Assembly (NCBI GenBank): GCA_008828725.1
Contig: MEHQ01001965.1
Coordinates: 1 to 64,000, forward strand
DNA: 64,000 nt
Reading direction: 5' to 3'
Source: Saccharina japonica
Lineage: Eukaryota; Sar; Phaeophyceae; Laminariales; Laminariaceae
The stretch's first letter is position 1. Each line of letters starts with the position of its first letter. Below, piece after piece: positions 36,287 through 47,303 of this stretch. The notes below the pieces were generated by a model that did not search any database, had not been told where the DNA came from, and was given only the letters and a program-made list of their open reading frames with translations. The position numbers and the translations under genes are program-made.

Positions 36287-39200
36287 CCCTCCCTGGCGCC
36301 GATCAGCTAACAAGCCTTAACAACAGTCATCCAATCATGAACATCACACACACAGACAATCGCTATATCCCCAACAGAAAATTCCGGTGTTTCTCAAAAC
36401 TCTCTCTGCCAATAGCCTTCGTGAGGATGTCGGCATGCTGGTCCTCCGTCCGGAGGTATTTAACCGATAAGTCACCCGTCCCCACCAACTCGCGCAGAAA
36501 ATGGTACCTTACGTCAATGTGCTTACTGTTTGACGAGCTCAAGGGATTTTTGGCCAAGTCTATCGCCCCTTTGTTGTCTTCAAACACTCCAATACTCGGA
36601 GAACCCAGACTGGGCATCAGGAAAACCAATACTCCTCTCACGTAAAGGGCTTCCTTCACCCCGTCGGCCATTGCGACATACTCCGCGTCAGTAGTAGATA
36701 GGGCAACGCACTTTTGCGTCCTAGAGAACCAGGACACAAGTGTACCCCCACAACAGATGGCTACACCTGAAACCGAAGACCTATCGTCGGCCTTGTGGGC
36801 ATAGTCTGCGTCCACGTACGTCTCTATGTCGTACTCCAACTGCACATCCTCCAACTTACTTTCCTTCCTAAACGTTAAACCCAAGTGTGCCGTAGCGTTC
36901 AAGTATTCTAAGACTTTCCTAGCCGCCTTCACGTGTATCTCCTTAGGGTCGTGCGAGAACCGCGCAATCGCTCGCACTGCGTTGGAGATGTCCGGCCTTG
37001 TCTGATTCGAAATCCACATAAGACTCCCCACCATTTCGCGAAAATTCGCGTCCACCACAGTTTCCTCGTCACTCACGTGCCTGAGGCCCAACGATGGTGA
37101 AGCAGGGATGGGGCTCGTTTTGGTGATACCGAAACGTTCGATGGCATTTTGGATAAACTGAGTCTGCACAATCTCCAGCGTGCCCTTCTCCCGATCCCTT
37201 TTGTACTCGCTACCCATGTACCACGTAACCTCACCGAGATGTTTTGTAGGGAATCTCTTATTCAGATCTGCCACTACCGAGTCTGTGATCTTTTTGGTAG
37301 CCGCGATCTTGATGTCATCCACGTGAACTACCAGCATCGCTGCAACCTCGTCATTCACCATCAGTCGAAACACGCACGGGTCTACCAAGCATTGCTCGAA
37401 ACCACATTCGACCAAGGTTGACGACAGTAGCTTATACCACGACCGACCGCTTTGTTTCAACCCATAAATAGCCTTGTTGAGTCGGACTACATTACCCGAC
37501 AACCTCCCACACCCAGCGGGTAATCTCAGGAAAATCTCGGTATCCAACTTGGACTGTATGAAGGCTTGATCAACGTCCAAGTGCCTCAAATCCAAGTCGA
37601 GTTTGCATGCCATTGCTGCGACAAGTCTGTTTGACGTGGTTGATGCAGTCGGGGCAAAAGTATCAAAGTAATCAACCCCCTCTTTCTGGCTGTAGCCCTT
37701 AGCTACCAATCGTGCCTTAGCTCTCTCTATCATGNACTTCACTTGGTCTGCCATAGTTTGAGCCATAAACCATTCTTTCAGCATTTTCCAACCGCCACTC
37801 GGCGATTGGGTAGCAAATACCCTGCCTAAGAGTTCGGGGTCAGTCATACTCTCAGTCAAACATGTCCACGCAATCCTAGCTCTTTTGATTTGTTCAGGGC
37901 TCAATCCCTGCTCCAAAAAGTATCTAGTTGTTTTGGTGGTGTCGCCAACCGCAACTTCTATGTCAGTCTCCAAAGAAGCCAAGCACCCACTCATCGACGC
38001 GAAGCCTTCAAACCGTTTTCGCCATACAGGGTAGTGCTCAGGTACTGCGCTGAACTTTGGTACCGCAGACTTTATGCTGCTGAACTCTCTGGGACCAATA
38101 TTGACATTCGAGGTACCTTCGTACTCCCTATCAGCCTCTGTTTCACCGCGGGGCGGCAAACCCCCTCCGGTATGGACTCCCTCCGTTTCCCGACCGGAGT
38201 TGGAGGCGGTCTCGTTCCTCGTATGTTTGCATGCCATTGCTGCGACAAGTCTGTTTGACGTGGTTGATGCAGTCGGGGCAAAAGTATCAAAGTAATCAAC
38301 CCCCTCTTTCTGGCTGTAGCCCTTAGCTACCAATCGTGCCTTAGCTCTCTCTATCATGCCGTGTTCGTCACCCTTCCACTTCAAGAGCCACTTAGAATCC
38401 ACGACATTACTACCCTTGGGAACTTCAGAGATTTCAGCAAACGTTCCGGCGGCCTCTAGTCCATCAAATTCCACTTCCATCGCCTCCGTCCAAACGTCCG
38501 AATGCCTTGACGAGCGTGCCGCAGACTACGACGTCGGTTCCGGTTCCTCCTCTTTTACAAGGCAATCCGGCACCTTTGTCTTTTTACCCCCTGCGTCTTT
38601 TGCCGCCAGTAGCGCCTGGTATATACGGCCTCCTTCACAGGGCCCGATCGTACTGACCAGCCCCGCTGCCGCTTCCCGGTTTAGCGCCCTGGTCTGCGCT
38701 CTTGTACTTCCCTCCCGAATCTCTTCACCATCGCCCGGTCCGGACAGGTGCGCTCCTAGTTGGCGCGCAGCAGTCCGGGCCGCTGTCGGGGTCGGAGCTC
38801 CATCGTCAGAAGCTGACGCGTCGCTCCCATCCCGAGATGAAGTGTCGCTGGCGGGTGATTCGCTGCTGTCCGTTGATGGGTCGTTCAGCTCCACACGTTC
38901 GGCTTGTGAATCATCGCCCGCTTGCTTCGTCGGAGACACCGCACGGAGTTGGTGAGGAATTCCCCTCCCTAATTCCAGCAGTGGAGTCGTCGGGGCGAGA
39001 TCAACGTCATCCGCCCCTCCCGGCTCAGGCTCGTCTTCTTGGTCCTTCGTCCCTCCTTGCTCCGGTAGGTCTGGCAGCTGCGGTGACGGCACTCTTACTT
39101 CAAGCGTCGCCTCCCACGTCACGTCCCTCGTCTCCACCACCTTGTTTGCCCGCGTGAGCATCCGCAAAGAGTCACTTGGGTGGTCGATACCCGGTCCGAG

Positions 39201-41775
39201 GTAAAAACAGCTCTCGGCCCTAGGGTGCGACTTCGACGGGCGTTTCCAGCGACAGTACGCTGGGCGAAGGAATGGGTGCGGCGAAGCAGGTGCGGCAGTT
39301 CCATACCACATCTCATGCGGCGACTTGTTTCCGGGGTTTGCAGTGGTCGCGGTGTGATTTAGAGCGTCGCAAGCACAGTGCACCGCTTCCGCCCACAGGG
39401 ATTTGGTCGGCGGTAGTTGGACTCGAGGAAATATTATAGGCGCCTGGATGCATGCGGTAAGCCCTGCGTTCTGAATGATGCCAAGAGCTCTCTCGACAAC
39501 ACCGTTCTTCTTTGGACTGTCGGCGTTAGTGAACTCCTGCTTAATACAGAACTGTTTGCATACCTCTCCGAAATCCCCACCGAAGAACTCCCCCCCGTAG
39601 TCAGACCTTACAATCTCAACTTTCGAGGGGACACCGTCGGCGCGTACATCAGCCAAAAACTTCCTAAACGCGTCTGCTGCATCCGATTTGTTCTTCAAAA
39701 AGTATACCCATGCGTGTCGGGAGAAGTCATCTTTCACTAGCATGACATACCTCTTACCCAACAGAGAAGGGGTTCGCTTTGGTCCACTCAAGTCAACAAA
39801 GAGTCGTCCCAACTTCTTTGAAGCGCGCGTCTTTGTGCTGCTGGGTATGGGTTTGCGGTAACCTTTTGCCATTGAACAACCAGTGCAAGGTCTTAGTTTC
39901 CCTAACAGTTCTACATCGAGTGACTTTGCAGTCTCTCTCAGCAGTAATTCGTTCGAGTGACCGTACACACAGTGGAAAACGTTGATGTCTACAGCTGTCT
40001 CAGCCTGGGCGTTGCTACCGGGGGCGAGCACGGGAAACGCCAGGGGGGGTTCGCAGGCATATTCTACACAGTCTTCAGGGGGATTGGGGGCCAAACGGGG
40101 AAACGGTACGTAGCCGTCGTCTGGCTCTACCCTGCAAGCGAATCCAGAGTAACTAGATCCGTCACCTTCAAACCTCAACCTTCCTTCGAAAAGAGAAATA
40201 CACAACCCTTCCTCTTCCGTCGTGAATCTTACTCCCCGCGTATGAGCAGCCATCAGCGAAAATAGGTTGAACGCTATTTCCGGCACGTACGCCACATTCA
40301 ACAATTTGACATTCAGGTCACCTGGGAATACAACAGTCAGTGTGCCATACCCCACAACATCGATCAGATGGTTCTCACCGATCCTGACCTTGTCGTCGCT
40401 CAGTCGAATGTCGCTCAAAAGGTCGGCTGAGTGAGTCATATGAAAGGATGCACCACTATCCGCTATCCATTTCTCACCCATGCCTTCACTAAGTTCCTCA
40501 TCACACGAGTCATCATTCGTACTAAGCATGCATTTCGCAAGACAACACACAGTCTCACCGCCGTTGTTCTGGCCCTGGGATCCTCCGCTGGACGTCTGCT
40601 CTGAAGCCGGAGGGATGCGTGCCTTGCAATCTTTCCAACTGTGCCCGGGCTCCAGGCAACGGATGCATTTCCCCTTAACTTTGTCGTAAGCTGAGGGAGA
40701 TGATGCTTGTTTGGGGGCGGGGGATCTGCTGCTACCTTCGGTTCTACTCTTGTTTGATTCGGTCCCTCCACCTTTTCCTCCCCTGAAACGTGATTTGCCC
40801 TTACGATTATTGCTGTTTCCCTGTGTGCTCGACACAAGGGCCTGTCCCACGTTCTTCTTGGGCACAGGGAGGTTCAGGTGTCGCTGCCGAATGATGATTT
40901 CTATGTCTTTTCGCTCGACATCTTCTCGGTACAAAATGGTCCGTTGTTCCATTTCATAGTCGCTAGTAAGTGTCCTTACTAGCTTTCTGTTCACATCCCC
41001 TACCGACTTTGTCACACCAAGGGAAGCAAGCACTCCAACGACCTTGTCGACACGGCTGAAGAATTTCATAGGCTCTTCGCCCTTTTCCATCCTTATTGCG
41101 TCAAAGGCGTCCGACCACTTCACTTGGTCTGCCATAGTTTGAGGCATAAACCATTCTTTCAGCATTTTCCAACCGCCACTCGGCGATTGGGTAGCAAATA
41201 CCCTGCCTAAGAGTTCGGGGTCAGTCATACTCTCAGTCAAACATGTCCACGCAATCCTAGCTCTTTTGATTTGTTCAGGGCTCAATCCCTGCTCCAAAAA
41301 GTATCTAGTTGTTTTGGTGGTGTCGCCAACCGCAACTTCTATGTCAGTCTCCAAAGAAGCCAAGCACCCACTCATCGACGCGAAGCCTTCAAACCGTTTT
41401 CGCCATACAGGGTAGTGCTCAGGTACTGCGCTGAACTTTGGTACCGCAGACTTTATGCTGCTGAACTCTCTGGGACCAATATTGACATTCGAGGTACCTT
41501 CGTACTCCCTATCAGCCTCTGTTTCACCGCGGGGCGGCAAACCCCCTCCGGTATGGACTCCCTCCGTTTCCCGACCGGAGTTGGAGGCGGTCTCGTTCCT
41601 CGTATCACCTCTGGTGATCCTTTCCTCCAGCTCTCGAAATCTCTGGTCTTGCTGAGTCATCATTCTCTCCATCAGGTCCATGATCCTGCTGTCGTTCGGC
41701 GACGGGGCCTCTTCTCGGCCTCCACCGTCTACGCTCGCCATAGTCAGGCAGTTCGATCAAACTTAGTCGTTAACG
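36287..41775 (-). pseudogene. copia copy 1 gag-pol, broken
   Basis: One minus-strand frame runs from the ATG at 41,741 to the stop near 36,363, interrupted by TAG at 38,526-38,528 where copy 2 has a Tyr codon. Domains: coiled gag N-terminus (MERMMTQQDQRFRELEERI), a CCHC zinc knuckle (CIRCLEPGHSWKDC, about residues 358-371), protease (WIADSGASF, about 426), an integrase HHCC finger (HCVYGH...CTGC) and a D-x63-D-x35-E integrase core (D near 647). RT follows (active site VVHVDDIKIA), then RNase H (VDADYAHKADD; STTDAEYVA; FEDNKG). Further defects: the integrase motif reads SDYGGEF instead of SDNGGEF, and 208 codons (gag piece plus repeated RT start) are inserted in RT beside an N at 37,735. Not functional as sequenced. 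Confidence 0.9.
37735..38358 (-). other. gag fragment and RT duplication inserted in RT; contains an N
   Basis: Relative to copy 2 this is a 624-bp in-frame addition. 37,736-38,224 is nearly identical to the gag stretch at about 41,120-41,610 of the same element. 38,225-38,358 repeats the RT start at about 37,600-37,734. The single undetermined base at 37,735 sits exactly on one junction, which strongly suggests an assembly join, although a real template-switch rearrangement is possible. Confidence 0.8.
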
Positions 41776-42117
41776 TGTTGAAATAGCTCTGCTATGCGAA
41801 GGATAATACGCTCCCAACAGCCACACTAGGCTGTGAGCAAGGCACTGCTGTAACCCACAGTGTGGAGAAGATAGTTTAAGATGTCTTTATTATGTCGTCC
41901 CGGAAAGATGCACGAGGCATAGGCAAGGTGGAAAGGTGGAGTGAGCATGAGGCTCAACGCTCCACAGCTCAGCGACAACTCGTCGTCGTCGTACCTCCTC
42001 GTAGTAGTGTCTACTCGTACGTATCCATCAGACTACTCGTATATGTAACCGTCAGACTACTCGCATGTAACGGTCACTTGTTGTTGGGTTGTTCGGTGAC
42101 ACAAGCTATATCGAACA
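41776..42117 (-). repeat. copia LTR2 (shared middle LTR)
   Basis: 342 bp, TGTTGAAATAG to TATATCGAACA. It serves as the 5' LTR of copy 1 and the 3' LTR of copy 2. It differs from LTR1 and LTR3 at four positions (for example GTCGTCCCGG for GTCGTCGCGG). The segment between 41,742 and 41,775 is the short leader and presumed primer-binding region of copy 1 (minus strand CGTTAACGACTAAGTTTG). Confidence 0.93.
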
Positions 42118-45100
42118 CCCTCCCTGGCGGTGATCAGCTAACAAGCCTTAACAACAGTCATCCAATCATGAACATCACACACACAGAAAATCGCTATATC
42201 CCCAACAGAAAATTCCGGTGTTTCTCAAAACTCTCTCTGCCAATAGCCTTCGTGAGGATGTCGGCATGCTGGTCCTCCGTCCGGACGTACTTAACCGATA
42301 AGTCACCCGTCCCCACCAACTCGCGCAGAAAATGGTACCTTACGTCAATGTGCTTACTGTTTGACGAGCTCAAGGGATTTTTGGCCAAGTCTATCGCCCC
42401 TTTGTTGTCTTCAAACACTCCAATACTCGGAGAACCCAGACTGGGCATCAGGAAAACCAATACTCCTCTCACGTAAAGGGCTTCCTTCACCCCGTCGGCC
42501 ATTGCGACATACTCCGCTTCACTAGTAGATAGGGTAACGCACTTTTGCGTCCTAGAGAACCAGGACACAAGTGTACCCCCACAACAGATGGCTACACCTG
42601 AAACCGAACGCCTATCGTCGGCCTTGTGGGCATAGTCTGCGTCCACGTACGTCTCTATGTCGTACTCCAACTGCACATCCTCCAACTTACTTTCCTTCCT
42701 AAACGTTAAACCCAAGTGTGCCGTAGCGTTCAAGTATTCTAAGACTTTCCTAGCCGCCTTCACGTGTATCTCCTTAGGGTCGTGCGAGAACCGCGCAATC
42801 GCTCGCACTGCGTTGGAGATGTCCGGCCTTGTCTGATTCGAAATCCACATAAGACTCCCCACCATTTCGCGAAAATTCGCGTCCACCACAGTTTCCTCGT
42901 CACTCACGTGCCTGAGGTCCAACGACGGTGAAGCAGGGATGGGGCTCGTTTTGGTGATACCGAAACGTTCGATGGCATTTTGGATAAACTGAGTCTGTAC
43001 AATCTCCAGCGTGCCCTTCTCCCGATCCCTTTTGTACTCGCTACCCATGTACCACGTAACCTCACCGAGATGTTTTGTAGGGAATCTCTTATTTAGATCT
43101 GCCACTACCGATTCTGTGATCTTTTTGGTAGCCGCGATCTTGATGTCATCCACGTGAACTACCATCATCGCTTTAACCTCGTTATTCACCATCAGTCGAA
43201 ACACGCACGGGTCTACCAAGCATTGCTCGAAACCACATTCGACCAAGGTTGACGACAGTAGCTTATACCACGACCGACCGCTTTGTTTCAACCCATAAAT
43301 AGCCTTGTTGAGTCGGACTACATTACCCGACAACCTCCCACACCCAGCGGGTAATCTCAGGAAAATCTCGGTATCCAACTTGGACTGTATGAAGGCTTGA
43401 TCAACGTCCAAGTGCCTCAAATCCAAGTCGAGTTTGCATGCCATTGCTGCGACAAGTCTGTTTGACGTGGTTGATGCAGTCGGGGCAAAAGTATCAAAGT
43501 AATCAACCCCCTCTTTCTGGCTGTAGCCCTTAGCTACCAATCGTGCCTTAGCTCTCTCTATCATGCCGTGTTCGTCACCCTTCCACTTCAAGAGCCTTGG
43601 GAACTTCAGAGATTTCAGCAAACGTTCCGGCGGCCTCTAGTCCATCAAATTCCACTTCCATCGCCTCCGTCCAAACGTCCGAATGCCTTGACGAGCGTGC
43701 CGCAGAGTACGACGTCGGTTCCGGTTCCGCCTCTTTTACAAGGCAATCCGGCACCTTTGTCTTTTTACCCCTTGCGTATTTTGCCGCCAGTAGCGCCTGG
43801 TATATACGGCCTCCTTCACAGGGCCCGATCGTACTGACCAGCCCCGCTGCCGCTTCCCGGTTTAGCGCCCTGGTCTGCGCTCTTGTACTTCCCTCCCGAA
43901 TCTCTTCACCATCGCCCGGTCCGGACAGGTGCGCTCCTAGTTGGCGCGCAGCAGTCCGGGCCGCTGTCGGGGTCGGAGCTCCATCGTCAGAAGCTGACGC
44001 GTCGCTCCCATCCCGAGATGAAGTGTCGCTGGCGGGTGATTCGCTGCTGTCCGTTGATGGGTCGTTCAGCTCCACACGTTCGGCTTGTGAATCATCGCCC
44101 GCTTGCTTCGTCGGAGACACCGCACGGAGTTGGTGAGGAATTCCCCTCCCTAATTCCAGCAGTGGAGTCGTCGGGGCGAGATCAACGTCATCCGCCCCTC
44201 CCGGCTCAGACTCGTCTTCTTGGTCCTTCGTCCCTCCCTGCTCCGGTAGGTCTGGCAGCTGCGGTGACGGCACTCTTACTTCAAGCGTCGCCTCCCACGT
44301 CACGTCCCTCGTCTCCACCACCTTGTTTTCCCGCGTGAGCATCCGCAAAGAGTCACTTGGGTGGTCGATACCCGGTCCGAGGTAAAAACAGCTCTCGGCC
44401 CTAGGGTGCGACTTCGACGGGCGTTTCCAGCGACAGTACGCTGGGCGAAGGAATGGGTGCGGCGAAGCAGGTACGGCAGTTCCATACCACATCTCATGCG
44501 GCGACTTGTTTCCGGGGTTTGCAGTGGTCGCGGTGTGATTTAGGGCGTCGCAAGCACAGTGCACCGCTTCCGCCCACAGGGATTTGGTCGGCGGTAGTTG
44601 GACTCGAGGAAATATTATAGGCGCCTGGATGCATGCGGCAAGCCCTGCGTTTTGAATGATGCCAAGAGCTCTCTCGACAACAGCGTTCTGCTTTGGACTG
44701 TCGGCGTTAGTGAACTCCTGCTTAATACAGAACTGTTTGCATACCTCTCCGAAATCCCCACCGAAGAACTCCCCCCCGTTGTCAGACCTTACAATCTCAA
44801 CTTTCGAGGGGACACCGTCGGCGCGTACATCAGCCAAAAACTTCCTAAACGCGTCTGCTGCATCCGATTTGTTCTTCAAAAAGTATACCCATGCGTGTCG
44901 GGACAAGTCATCTTTCACTAGCATGTCATACCTCTTACCCAACAGAGAAGGGGTTCGCTTTGGTCCACTCAAGTCAACAAAGAGTCGTCCCAACTTCTTT
45001 GAAGCGCGCTTCTTTGTGCTGCTGGGTATGGGTTTGCGGTAACCTTTTGCCATTGAACAACCAGTGCAAGGTCTTAGTTTCCCTAACAGTTCTACATCGA

Positions 45101-46956
45101 GTGACTTCGCAGTCTCTCTCAGCAGTAATTCGTTCGAGTGACCGTACACACAGTGGAAAACGTTGATGTCTTCAGCTGTCTCAGCCTGGGCGTTGCTACC
45201 GGGGGCGAGCACGGGAAACGCCAGGGGGGGTTCGCAGGCATATTCTACACAGTCTTCAGGGGGATTGGGGGCCAAACGGGGAAACGGTACGTAGCCGTCG
45301 TCTGGCTCTACCCTGCAAGCGAATCCAGAGTAACTAGATCCGTCACCTTCAAACCTCAACCTTCCTTCGAAAAGAGAAATACACAACCCTTCCTCTTCCG
45401 TCGTGAATCTTACTCCCCGCGTATGAGCAGCCATCAGCGAAAATAGGTTGAACGCTATTTCCGGCACGTACGCCACATTCAACAATTTGACATTCAGGTC
45501 ACCTGGGAATACAACAGTCAGTGTGCCATACCCCACAACATCGATCAGATGGTTGTCACCGATCCTTACCTTGTCGTCGCTCAGTCGAATGTCGCTCAAA
45601 AGGTCGGCTGAGTGAGTCATATGAAAGGATGCACCACTATCCGCTATCCATTTCTCACCCATGCCTTCACTAAGTTCCTCATCACACGAGTCATCATTCG
45701 TACTAAGCATGCATTTCGCAAGACAACACACAGTCTCACCGCCGTTGTTCTGGCCCTGGGATCCTCCGCTGGACGTCTGCTCTGAAGCCGGAGGGATGCG
45801 TGCCTTGCAATCTTTCCAACTGTGCCCGGGCTCCAGGCAACGGATGCATTTCCCCTTAACTTTGTCGTAAGCTGAGGGAGATGATGCTTGTTTGGGGGCG
45901 GGGGATCTGCTGCTACCTTCGGTTCTACTCTTGTTTGATTCTGTCCCTCCACCTTTTCCTCCCCTGAAACGTGATTTGCCCTTACGATTATTGCTGTTTC
46001 CCTGTGTGCTCGACACAAGGGCCTGTCCCACGTTCTTCTTGGGCACAGGGAGGTTCAGGTGTCGCTGCCGAATGATGATTTCTATGTCTTTTCGCTCGAC
46101 ATCTTCTCGGTACAAAATGGTCCGTTGTTCCATTTCATAGTCACTAGTAAGTGTCCTTACTAGCTTTCTGTTCACATCCCCTACCGACTTTGTCCCACCA
46201 AGGGAAGCAAGCACTCCAACGACCTTGTCGACACGGCTGAAGAATTTCATAGGCTCTTCGCCCTTTTCCATCCTTATTGCGTCAAAGGCGTCCGACCACT
46301 TCACTTGGTCTGCCATAGTTTGAGGCATAAACCATTCTTTCAGCATTTTCCAACCGCCACTCGGCGATTGGGTAGCAAATACCCTGCCTAAGAGTTCGGG
46401 GTCAGTCATACTCTCAGTCAAACATGTCCACGCAATCCTAGCTCTTTTGATTTGTTCAGGGCTCAATCCCTGCTCCAAAAAGTATCTAGTTGTTTTGGTG
46501 GTGTCGCCAACCGCAACTTCTATGTCAGTCTCCAAAGAAGCCAAGCACCCACTCTTCGACGCGAAGCCTTCAAACCGTTTTCTCCATACAGGGTAGTGCT
46601 CAGGTACTGCGCTGATCTTTGGTACCGCAGACTTTATGCTGCTGAACTCTCTGGGACCAATATTGACATTCGAGGTACCTTCGTACTCCCTATCAGCCTC
46701 TGTTTCACCGCGGGGCGGCAAACCCCCTCCGGTATTGACTCCCTCCGTTTCCCGACCGGAGTTGGAGGCGGTCTCGTTCCTCGTATCACCTCTGGTGATC
46801 CTTTCCTCCAGCTCTCGAATTCTCTGGTCTTGCTGAGTCATCATTCTCTCCATCAGGTCCATGATCCTGCTGTCGTTCGGCGACGGGGCCTCTTCTCGGC
46901 CTCCACCGTCTACGTTCGCCATAGTCAGGCAGTTCGATCAAACTTAGTCGTTAACG
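42118..46956 (-). pseudogene. copia copy 2 gag-pol, one frameshifting deletion
   Basis: The gag-protease-integrase frame starts at ATG 46,922 and stays open to 43,575. The RT-RNase H frame is open 43,621-42,194. They are out of register because 26 bp present in copy 1 are missing between 43,596 and 43,597, between CC dinucleotides that suggest a microhomology deletion. Motifs are intact: CCHC knuckle, DSGAS protease, SDNGGEF and VVERALG in integrase, VVHVDDIKIA in RT, and the STSEAEYVA and FEDNKG RNase H motifs. It is the better preserved copy; a single lesion separates it from an uninterrupted polyprotein of the usual copia length. The plus-strand frames across it are antisense shadows. Confidence 0.92.
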
Positions 46957-47298
46957 TGTTGAAATAGCTCTGCTATGCGAAGGATAATACGCTCCCAACA
47001 GCCACACTAGGCTGTGAGCAAGGCACTGCTGTAACACACAGTGTGGAGAAGATAGTTTAAGATGTCTTTATTATGTCGTCGCGGAAAGATGCACGAGGCA
47101 TAGGCAAGGTGGAAAGGTGGAGTGAGCATGAGGCTCAACACTCCACAGCTCAGCGACAACTCGTCATCGTCGTACCTCCTCGTAGTAGTGTCTACTCGTA
47201 CGTATCCTTCAGACTACTCGTATAGGTAACCGTCAGACTACTCGCATGTAACGGTCACTTGTTGTTGGGCTGTTCGGTGACACAAGCTATATCGAACA
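46957..47298 (-). repeat. copia LTR3 (outer 5' LTR)
   Basis: 342 bp, same ends as the other LTRs, followed directly by CAGGA, the right-hand target duplication. Three substitutions from LTR1 (for example CGTCATCGTCG). It should carry the promoter for copy 2; no TATA box was verified. Confidence 0.93.
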
Positions 47299-47303
47299 CA
47301 GGA

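Larger units (their letters stand above)
35690..47303 (-). mobile_element. composite Ty1/copia array: LTR-internal-LTR-internal-LTR
   Basis: Three near-identical 342-bp LTRs (TGTTGAAATAG...TATATCGAACA) bracket two internal regions, both reading on the minus strand. The 5 bases CAGGA occur immediately outside both ends (35,690-35,694 and 47,299-47,303) but not around the middle LTR, so the whole array has one target-site duplication. Intact LTR1 (minus its insertion), LTR2 and LTR3 differ by only about 3-4 substitutions each from their consensus, so the array is young. The order gag, protease, integrase, RT, RNase H identifies Ty1/copia (Pseudoviridae-type). The array could arise by unequal recombination between LTRs of sister copies or by integration of a tandem intermediate. 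Confidence 0.9.

Noticed and set aside
38526..38528. Programmed stop-codon readthrough between integrase and RT in copia copy 1
   Set aside because: The sister copy has a Tyr codon at the same place, so a simple nonsense mutation is the better explanation.
41271..41786. Long plus-strand ORFs over the copia array (also 36,001-36,645, 38,356-38,955, 43,597-44,136, 46,452-46,967)
   Set aside because: They are antisense to the recognised gag-pol frames, appear in both copies at equivalent places, and have no domain of their own.
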